NCBI GenBank assembly: GCA_964426155.1
Contig: CAYROY010000114.1
Span: 1-7,207, forward strand
Length of the DNA stretch: 7,207 nucleotides
Origin: M55B120 sp964426155
GTDB taxonomy: Bacteria; Actinomycetota; Humimicrobiia; Humimicrobiales; Humimicrobiaceae
Reading direction: 5' to 3'
The notes under the pieces: generated by a model
Databases searched by the model: none
Told to the model about the DNA's origin: nothing
The model's input: the letters and a program-made list of their open reading frames with translations, nothing else
Position numbers and translations under genes: made by a program
Shown here: positions 1-3,702 of the stretch, piece by piece
Layout of the letters: each line of letters begins with the position of its first letter
How positions within the stretch are numbered: position 1 is the stretch's first letter

Positions 1-90
1 GGACGGACTAAGTGAAGCGCAGGAGTCCGCGTCTCTGCAGCGACCGAAGGGAGACGAAAGAACGAGTCCCTCCAGCCCTGCCAGCTTTGA
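1..90. other. Unassigned GC-rich segment with stem-forming potential
   Basis: This stretch is about 61% G+C by direct count (55 of 90), clearly richer than the AT-rich remainder. Plus-strand short stems can be drawn: CGGACT (4-9) with AGTCCG (24-29), or alternatively GCAG/AG (19-22, 24-25) with CTCTGC (33-38). No tRNA T-loop, CCA end or known RNA motif is evident. The +2 frame is open through it, but without a usable start and with no recognisable protein. In relatives this position often holds rpmG or a tRNA, and neither is seen. It could be the end of a structured RNA, the tail of an upstream element, or a contig-edge artefact. Confidence 0.35.
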
Positions 91-104
91 AAGGATAAAC
101 ATAA

Positions 105-117
105 GAGGTGATTTGTG
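105..117 (+). promoter_or_regulatory. Shine-Dalgarno and GTG start of secE
   Basis: GAGGTG at 105-110 is a full match to the anti-Shine-Dalgarno sequence and lies 4 nt before a GTG at 115-117. It fixes the start at this non-ATG codon; the in-frame ATGs inside the gene (residues 15, 16 and 26) have no comparable site. Confidence 0.8.
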
Positions 118-432
118 GCAAAGAGAAAGGTGTCCAGGAAATATAAGAAAAAGGCTATGATGGAGAGGCAGCTTACCAGAGATAGGAAGATGCCGCCACA
201 GAAGCCAAAACAGAAGTTTAATATATGGACTTTTTTAAAAAATATTCCCAAAAATGTTTCAGGGTTTTTAAGAGGTGTGATACATGAGCTAAAAAGGGTT
301 ACATGGCCCAGCAGGAAGGCTCTTTTTACATATACAGTTGTTGTAATTGTTACAATTATAATTTTTGCTGTACTTCTTGGAGTTTACGATTTTATCTTTC
401 TGCAGGTCGTAGAACTTCTGGCAAAGATATAG
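115..432 (+). CDS. secE: Preprotein translocase subunit SecE
   Basis: SecE is the small clamp subunit that wraps SecY in the cytoplasmic-membrane SecYEG channel for protein export. The 105-residue product carries the family signature ELKRVTWPSRK at residues 58-68, which forms the amphipathic surface helix. One strongly hydrophobic membrane segment follows at about residues 72-93. The preceding 45 or so residues are very basic, rich in Lys and Arg, and predicted cytosolic. This is the single-membrane-span form common in Gram-positive bacteria, not the three-span E. coli form, but it is longer than the roughly 60-residue Bacillus type; long charged N-termini are also familiar in Actinomycetota. 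The start is GTG with a strong ribosome-binding site. nusG follows after 18 bp, the classic secE-nusG pair. No promoter is visible in the 114 bp upstream, so it is probably read from further upstream. Confidence 0.96.
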   Translation: MAKRKVSRKYKKKAMMERQLTRDRKMPPQKPKQKFNIWTFLKNIPKNVSGFLRGVIHELKRVTWPSRKALFTYTVVVIVTIIIFAVLLGVYDFIFLQVVELLAKI

Positions 433-450
433 TTTAAAGAAGATGGTATC

Positions 451-978
451 ATGAGTAGACCAAGGTGGTATGTGATAAATTCATATGCCGGATATGAAAA
501 TAAAATAAAGGCAAATCTTCAGCACAGGATTGAATCCACAAATATGGAAGACAAGATATTTGATATATATATCCCAAAGGAAGATGTTGTTGAAATAAAA
601 AGCGGCAGAAAAGAGATGTCTTCAAAAAAGGTTCTTCCGGGTTATCTGCTGGTGAAGATGTATATGGATGATGATTCCTGGTATGTGGTCAGAAATACTC
701 CGGGTGTTACAGGATTTGTGGGGAATAAAGATCGGCCCGTGCCTCTTTCTGATGAAGAAGTTAAAAAAATTATGAAAAGGCAGGATACTGGAAGGCCAAA
801 ACCAAAAACTGATTTTGAGATTGGACAGCCCGTAAAGGTTACAGAGGGCCCTTTTGCTAACTTTGATGGTACTATATCTGAATTAAATGTTGACCAGGGT
901 AAGCTAAAGGTACTTGTTTCGATATTCGGCAGACAGACTCCGGTAGAATTGAATTTTAGCCAGGTATCAAAAATATAA
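451..978 (+). CDS. nusG: Transcription termination/antitermination protein NusG
   Basis: NusG binds the RNA polymerase clamp across the DNA channel, affects pausing and processivity, and links polymerase to Rho or to the leading ribosome. The 175-residue product has the usual two-domain build. An NGN domain spans residues 5-110, opening with WYVINSYAGYENK and containing LPGYLLVKM near 62-70 and VRNTPGVTGFVG near 80-91. A KOW domain follows, with GQPVKVTEGPFANFDG at 125-140 and the closing RQTPVELNFSQV at 161-172. Length is typical for the family and there is no inserted domain. The start is well bounded: the secE stop codon lies in the same frame just upstream and no other start lies between them. 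The ribosome-binding site is weak (AAAGAAGA around 436-443), which may mean translational coupling to secE. Confidence 0.97.
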   Translation: MSRPRWYVINSYAGYENKIKANLQHRIESTNMEDKIFDIYIPKEDVVEIKSGRKEMSSKKVLPGYLLVKMYMDDDSWYVVRNTPGVTGFVGNKDRPVPLSDEEVKKIMKRQDTGRPKPKTDFEIGQPVKVTEGPFANFDGTISELNVDQGKLKVLVSIFGRQTPVELNFSQVSKI

Positions 979-983
979 TTTTA

Positions 984-1011
984 TTGAAATATTTTATTTA
1001 GAATGTATAAT
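984..1011 (+). promoter_or_regulatory. Predicted sigma-A promoter for rplK
   Basis: TTGAAA (984-989) and an exact TATAAT (1006-1011) are separated by 16 bp. The bases just upstream (968-983) are an unbroken A/T tract like an UP element. A start site near 1018 would leave a leader of only about 20 nt before rplK, enough for the ribosome-binding site at 1026-1030. An L11-operon promoter at this position is known in E. coli. The prediction rests on consensus matches only; AT-rich DNA produces such matches by chance. Confidence 0.65.
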
Positions 1012-1039
1012 ACCAATATTTGACTGAAGGCAGAATTAT

Positions 1040-1465
1040 ATGGCGAAAGAGATAATAACCAAAGTAAAATTGCAGATACCTGGGGGGCAGGCTAATCCCG
1101 CACCTCCGGTTGGTCCTGCACTTGGACAGCATGCTGTAAACATAATGGAATTCTGTAAAGCTTTCAATGAGAGGACCAGTGATCAGCAGGGAACTATAAT
1201 ACCGGTAATACTTACAGTTTATAAAGATAGAAGCTTTTCATTTGTCACAAAGACGCCACCAGCGGCTGTATTGATAAAAAAAGCTATAAATCTTGAAAAA
1301 GGCTCAGGTGAGCCCAATAAGGAAAAAGTGGGGGAGATATCCAGACAGCAGCTGGAAGAGATTGCCAGGATTAAATTGAAGGATCTTAATGCCCGTGACC
1401 TGGATGCAGCAGTAAAGATTATCGAAGGGACTGCAAAAAGCATGGGAGTAAAGATAGCATCTTAA
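1040..1465 (+). CDS. rplK: 50S ribosomal protein L11 (uL11)
   Basis: L11 binds the GTPase-associated region of 23S rRNA at the base of the L7/L12 stalk, where it helps elongation factors act and is part of the thiopeptide-antibiotic site. The 141-residue product is the standard length. The N-terminal domain includes GGQANPAPPVGPALGQ (residues 15-30), with the conserved prolines at 22, 23 and 26 where thiostrepton-resistance changes are known in other species; all are present. The linker contains VTKTPPAAVLIKKA near residues 69-82. The C-terminal rRNA-binding domain includes GEISRQQLEEIA and ends in IEGTAKSMGVKI. The ATG start has GAAGG 9 nt upstream. The gene lies 61 bp after nusG behind its own predicted promoter and 45 bp before rplA. 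Confidence 0.98.
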   Translation: MAKEIITKVKLQIPGGQANPAPPVGPALGQHAVNIMEFCKAFNERTSDQQGTIIPVILTVYKDRSFSFVTKTPPAAVLIKKAINLEKGSGEPNKEKVGEISRQQLEEIARIKLKDLNARDLDAAVKIIEGTAKSMGVKIAS

Positions 1466-1496
1466 ATATTTATTTAGTTATTCAGGTTTTACTATA

Positions 1497-1513
1497 AAAG
1501 GTGATAGATTTTG
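1497..1513 (+). promoter_or_regulatory. Shine-Dalgarno and TTG start of rplA
   Basis: AAAGGTGAT at 1497-1505 is a long anti-Shine-Dalgarno match 5 nt before a TTG at 1511-1513. Translation from this TTG gives the expected L1 N-terminus (KRGKKFLE after the initiator). The nearby GTG at 1501 is out of frame, and the next in-frame Met codon is at residue 119. The start is therefore the rare TTG. Confidence 0.85.
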
Positions 1514-2215
1514 AAAAGAGGGAAAAAATTTCTGGAAAAAGAAAAGAATATTGATAAGTCCAGACTATATAGCCCGCAGGAGGCAATATCATGGATACTG
1601 GATAATCACTATGCAAAATTTGATGAATCAGTTGATATAAATATCAACCTGGGTGTAGATCCAAGGAAAGCTGACCAGATAGTCAGGGGCGCACTGGTTC
1701 TCCCAAACGGTACCGGAAAGACACCGAAAGTACTGGTTTTTGCACAGGGTGAAAAGGCAAAAGAAGCAGAAAATGCTGGAGCTGATTATGTAGGCGGTGA
1801 AGAGCTTGTGGATAAGATAAGTGGTGGATGGCTGGATTTTGAAGTCTGTATTGCAACTCCTGATATGATGAAGCACGTGGGAAAAATCGGAAAGATACTT
1901 GGTCCGAGGAAAATGATGCCTAACCCTAAATCCGGTACAGTGACCTTCGAAATAGAGAAAGCTGTAAAAGAAGCAAGAGGCGGGCGCCTTGAATATAGAA
2001 CAGATAAAAATGGAGTTGTTCACAGTACTATAGGCAGAGTTTCTTTTGAACCAGAAAAACTACTGGAAAACTACATGTATTTTATGGATGCTATTTTAAA
2101 GGCCAGACCCTCATCAGCTAAAGGTAAGTATGTAAAAAGCCTGTATATGTCATCGACAATGGGCCCTGGAATAAAAGTAGATCCGTCTGCAGGTTTAAAG
2201 AGGGAGGTAGCTTAG
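1511..2215 (+). CDS. rplA: 50S ribosomal protein L1 (uL1)
   Basis: L1 forms the mobile L1 stalk of the large subunit, which moves deacylated tRNA out of the E site. In E. coli it also represses its own operon by binding the rplK mRNA leader. The product is 234 residues, the usual length. Domain I is built from both ends (about 1-68 and 160-234) and domain II from the middle. Diagnostic segments are PKVLVFAQGEKAKEA (72-86), the L1 signature ILGPRKMMPNPKSGTVT (129-145), and the C-terminal SSTMGPGIKVD (214-224). The start is TTG, supported by a strong ribosome-binding site and by the conserved N-terminus. It follows rplK by 45 bp with no terminator between them, consistent with one rplK-rplA transcript. 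With the predicted rplK promoter there is little leader room for an L1 operator, and I did not find a convincing one. Confidence 0.98.
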   Translation: MKRGKKFLEKEKNIDKSRLYSPQEAISWILDNHYAKFDESVDININLGVDPRKADQIVRGALVLPNGTGKTPKVLVFAQGEKAKEAENAGADYVGGEELVDKISGGWLDFEVCIATPDMMKHVGKIGKILGPRKMMPNPKSGTVTFEIEKAVKEARGGRLEYRTDKNGVVHSTIGRVSFEPEKLLENYMYFMDAILKARPSSAKGKYVKSLYMSSTMGPGIKVDPSAGLKREVA

Positions 2216-2240
2216 GCATAAATTTTTATCATTGATTAAT

Positions 2241-2303
2241 TAATGCCCTGGAAAGCAGGTGCCGGCAACCGGCTTAATTTCCTGCAGAGGCTGATATAAT
2301 TAT
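2241..2303 (+). promoter_or_regulatory. L10 leader (r-protein autoregulatory mRNA element)
   Basis: This RNA precedes rplJ and has the sequence hallmarks of the bacterial L10 leader. GCAGG (2255-2259) pairs with CCTGC (2281-2285). Inside it, GCCGG (2261-2265) pairs with CCGGC (2269-2273) around a 3-nt loop, and an unpaired TTAATTT (2274-2280) precedes the closing strand. CAGAGGCTGATAT follows, matching the conserved GAGG-TGAT part of the family. In known cases the L10-(L7/L12) complex binds this element and represses rplJ-rplL. Its position between rplA and rplJ is the expected one. A covariance-model search was not possible here; the call rests on recognised conserved segments and pairings. 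Confidence 0.85.
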
Positions 2304-2337
2304 AAATCGGTCTTAAAAGGGCCGGTTTTTGTTTTTT
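2304..2337 (+). terminator. Intrinsic terminator/attenuator upstream of rplJ
   Basis: A(2304)AATCGGTC (to 2312) pairs with GGCCGGTTT (2320-2328): a 9-bp stem with two G-U pairs and a 7-nt loop, followed by T5-G-T6 (2326-2337). This is a textbook Rho-independent terminator placed inside the rplJ leader, not after an operon end, so it probably acts as an attenuator. The upstream segment AACCGGCTT (2267-2275) can pair with GGGCCGGTT (2319-2327), using two G-U pairs. That would undo both the L10-leader hairpin and the terminator, and so act as an antiterminator. B. subtilis rplJL is known to be regulated by L10-dependent attenuation; that this copy works the same way is inference. Confidence 0.85.
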
Positions 2338-2354
2338 GAACTTTTTTGGAATTT

Positions 2355-2366
2355 GGAGGTAGGATG
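2355..2366 (+). promoter_or_regulatory. Shine-Dalgarno deciding the rplJ start
   Basis: GGAGGT (2355-2360) lies just before ATG 2364-2366, with only about 3-4 nt of spacing. An in-frame TTG at 2346 would add six residues (MEFGGR), but it has no upstream ribosome-binding site, sits in the terminator's T-rich flank, and would place the good site inside the coding region. The ATG is preferred. Confidence 0.8.
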
Positions 2367-2894
2367 CCAAAAAAAGACAATATAGATGCTGTTGAAGATA
2401 TAAAAAAGATATTTACGGAAAACGAAGGTATAATTTTCACAGACCACACTGGACTGAAAGCACAGGATGCTGTAAATGTTAGGGACAGGCTTACTGAAGC
2501 AGATTCGTATCTGAAGATAATAAAAAATACACTGGGCCTTATTGCAGCAAGGGAAGTATTTTCTGATATGGATCTTGAAGAAGTATTTACTGGCCCTACG
2601 AGTATAGTAGTAGCAAAGAAGGATATAGTAAGTACCGCAAAAGTGATAAAACAGTTTTCAAAAGAACTTGATGCACTTAAAGCCAAAGCAGGAATAGTTG
2701 ATAACAGGATTATCAATGCTAGCATTATTGAGAAGATAGCAGATCTTCCTACAAGAGATGTTCTTCTTACGCAGCTTGTTTCAGGCCTGCAGTCACCGAT
2801 TTCGGGTCTGTTGAATGCCTTATCGGGGCTTTCCAGAAATCTGGTTATTGTATTGAGCGCTATCAAAGAGAAAAAAGAAGATATAAAAAATTAA
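2364..2894 (+). CDS. rplJ: 50S ribosomal protein L10 (uL10)
   Basis: L10 anchors the L7/L12 dimers to the base of the ribosomal stalk beside L11, and with them acts as the repressor of its own mRNA. From the preferred ATG the product is 176 residues, a normal length. The N-terminal rRNA-binding domain includes GIIFTDHTGLKAQDAVNVRD (22-41) and YLKIIKNTLGLIAAR (49-63). FTGPTSIVVAKKD (75-87) follows in the same domain. After the LPTRDVLLTQLVSGLQSP stretch (128-145), the C-terminal amphipathic helix (about 146-172, NALSGLSRNLVIVLSAIKEK) is where L7/L12 N-termini dock. The gene lies behind the L10 leader and attenuator, 148 bp after rplA, and 19 bp before rplL. A six-residue longer form from TTG 2346 is possible but unlikely. 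Confidence 0.97.
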   Translation: MPKKDNIDAVEDIKKIFTENEGIIFTDHTGLKAQDAVNVRDRLTEADSYLKIIKNTLGLIAAREVFSDMDLEEVFTGPTSIVVAKKDIVSTAKVIKQFSKELDALKAKAGIVDNRIINASIIEKIADLPTRDVLLTQLVSGLQSPISGLLNALSGLSRNLVIVLSAIKEKKEDIKN

Positions 2895-2902
2895 TTAATT
2901 TC

Positions 2903-2916
2903 AGGGAGGAATAATG
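2903..2916 (+). promoter_or_regulatory. Strong Shine-Dalgarno and ATG of rplL
   Basis: AGGGAGGA (2903-2910) lies 3 nt before ATG 2914-2916. This matters because it supports the unusually long N-terminus of L7/L12: no ATG, GTG or TTG occurs in frame close to where the conserved domain begins. A strong site also fits the need for several L7/L12 copies per ribosome. Confidence 0.85.
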
Positions 2917-3396
2917 GTAGAGAAGAAAGAGAAAAACGAAAAAATAGAAGATAAAGAGGAAAAGGGAAAGGCTGAAGTAAAGACAAAAGAAAAAAAAGGA
3001 TCGGGCGGCGAAAACAAGAAAGTCACAGACATAATAAGTTCTATTGAGAATTTATCTGTAATGGAACTTTCAGAGCTTGTAAGCGGCCTTGAAGAAAAAT
3101 TTGGTGTAAGTGCCCAGGCTATGGTAGCTGCTGCTGCACCGGCAGTTGGGGCAGCTCCCGGGGCGGCTGCGGCTGAAGAAGAAAAGACTGAATTTGATGT
3201 GGAGCTTAAGTCAGCAGGGCAAAAAAAGATCGAGGTAATAAAAGCTGTACGCCAGATTACAAGTCTGGGCCTTAAGGAAGCAAAAGAAGTCGTAGACAAG
3301 GCTCCGAATATTGTTAAAGAAAAAGTTTCAAAGGAAGAAGCAGATAAAATAAAGAAGCAGCTTGAAGATGCAGGAGCTGAAGTCGAGATAAAATAG
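2914..3396 (+). CDS. rplL: 50S ribosomal protein L7/L12 (bL12) with charged N-terminal extension
   Basis: L7/L12 is the multi-copy stalk protein that recruits and stimulates the translational GTPases. The product has 160 residues, against about 120-130 in most bacteria. The conserved parts are all present. The dimerisation and L10-binding domain is at about 37-67 (VMELSELVSGLEEKFGV near 49-65). An Ala/Pro/Gly hinge lies at 70-88. The globular factor-binding domain at 91-160 contains KTEFDVELKSAGQKKIEVIK (91-110), ITSLGLKEAKEVVDKAP (115-131), and the end GAEVEIK. The excess length is at the N-terminus: residues 2-36 hold 13 Lys and 10 Glu/Asp, probably disordered. The start is fixed by a strong ribosome-binding site, with no alternative start nearer the domain. 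The gene follows rplJ by 19 bp, and a hairpin and a new promoter separate it from rpoB. Confidence 0.97.
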   Translation: MVEKKEKNEKIEDKEEKGKAEVKTKEKKGSGGENKKVTDIISSIENLSVMELSELVSGLEEKFGVSAQAMVAAAAPAVGAAPGAAAAEEEKTEFDVELKSAGQKKIEVIKAVRQITSLGLKEAKEVVDKAPNIVKEKVSKEEADKIKKQLEDAGAEVEIK

Positions 3397-3421
3397 CTAT
3401 ATAGCAGCGATAGTAAAATAT

Positions 3422-3457
3422 ATATAAAGGTATAGTAATAAAGCTATACCTTTATAT
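3422..3457 (+). repeat. Perfect 14-bp inverted repeat after rplL
   Basis: ATATAAAGGTATAG (3422-3435) and CTATACCTTTATAT (3444-3457) are exact reverse complements with an 8-nt loop, beginning 26 nt after the rplL stop codon. As RNA it would be a long, AT-rich hairpin. It lacks a following T-run on either strand, so it is not a typical intrinsic terminator. By analogy with the E. coli rplL-rpoB gap, which carries a partial terminator and an RNase III site, it may be a processing or partial termination point that lowers rpoB expression relative to rplL, or a 3'-end stabiliser. That function is inferred. Confidence 0.7.
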
Positions 3458-3502
3458 CATATACAGAGAAAAAAAATCTTGTATATTTGTAAATATCTAC
3501 AG

Positions 3503-3541
3503 AAAAAAAGTATTTGACACAGACTTATAATTTGATAAACT
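3503..3541 (+). promoter_or_regulatory. Predicted rpoB promoter with A-tract upstream
   Basis: An exact TTGACA (3514-3519) lies 16 bp before TAAACT (3536-3541). TAAACT matches the -10 consensus at four of six bases and is preceded by TG plus one base (3533-3535), an extended -10. An A7 tract (3503-3509) sits just upstream of the -35, and an A8 tract (3469-3476) lies about 33 bp, or three helical turns, further up; both resemble UP-element positions. The predicted start near 3548 would give rpoB a leader of about 150 nt. The perfect TATAAT at 3526-3531 is only 6 bp from the -35 and is not the partner. Confidence 0.6.
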
Positions 3542-3572
3542 AGTAGTTTGTCAGTTTTTCGATAGTTTTAAT

Positions 3573-3634
3573 GCTTTTATTTTTTACTGGGTTACATTAT
3601 ATAGTATATTCACTACCCATAAAAGCTTTTATTT
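3573..3634 (+). terminator. Terminator-like hairpin in the rpoB leader
   Basis: GCTTTTA (3573-3579) pairs with TAAAAGC (3620-3626), and further in TGGGT (3588-3592) pairs with ACCCA (3615-3619), separated by an 8-nt bulge on the left side. The outer stem is directly followed by TTTTATTT (3627-3634). This has the form of an intrinsic terminator between a predicted promoter and rpoB, so it may be an attenuator. The stem is AT-rich with a large loop (3593-3614), so its strength is uncertain. The ten bases GCTTTTATTT occur at both 3573-3582 and 3625-3634, which allows alternative pairings. Confidence 0.45.
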
Positions 3635-3684
3635 AGAATTATTGATCCCAATTAATACTACAGTGCTACTTAGGAATGAACAAA

Positions 3685-3702
3685 GAGGAGATTAACTTAA
3701 TG
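3685..3702 (+). promoter_or_regulatory. Shine-Dalgarno deciding the rpoB start
   Basis: GAGGAG (3685-3690) lies 9 nt before ATG 3700-3702. An in-frame ATG at 3676 would add eight residues (MNKEEINL), but its only purine-rich sequence, AGGA (3672-3675), abuts the codon with no spacing. The 3700 start also gives the usual short lead into the FGKIP motif of RpoB. Confidence 0.75.

Larger units (their letters stand above)
3397..3699 (+). other. rplL-rpoB intergenic region (303 bp)
   Basis: This gap contains no gene that I can support. In order it holds the perfect inverted repeat, two A-tracts, a promoter, a terminator-like hairpin and the rpoB ribosome-binding site, each listed separately. It is very AT-rich. 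Its length and contents suggest that rpoB (and presumably rpoC) is at least partly uncoupled from the upstream ribosomal-protein genes. Confidence 0.75.

Noticed and set aside
1..90. Partial tRNA, tmRNA or RNase P RNA at the 5' end
   Set aside because: No GTTCRANNC T-loop, CCA terminus or recognisable conserved region of these RNAs could be found.
2..160. Open +2 frame across the 5' end as the tail of an upstream gene
   Set aside because: The translation (Ser/Pro/Glu-rich) resembles no family I know, and it overlaps secE out of frame. It looks like chance openness of GC-rich DNA.
2292..2300. Extended -10-like TGATATAAT before rplJ as a separate promoter
   Set aside because: It coincides with the conserved GCTGATAT part of the L10 leader, has no -35 at the right distance, and its transcripts would still meet the terminator.
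2346..2363. Upstream in-frame TTG start for rplJ adding MEFGGR
   Set aside because: It has no ribosome-binding site and lies in the terminator's T-rich flank; the ATG at 2364 has GGAGGT just before it and gives a normal L10 N-terminus.
3526..3531. Perfect TATAAT in the rpoB upstream region as the -10
   Set aside because: It is only 6 bp from the TTGACA, and no other acceptable -35 is found 16-18 bp upstream.
3676..3699. Upstream in-frame ATG for rpoB adding MNKEEINL
   Set aside because: AGGA abuts the codon with no spacing, whereas GAGGAG is well placed for ATG 3700. It is not excluded outright.
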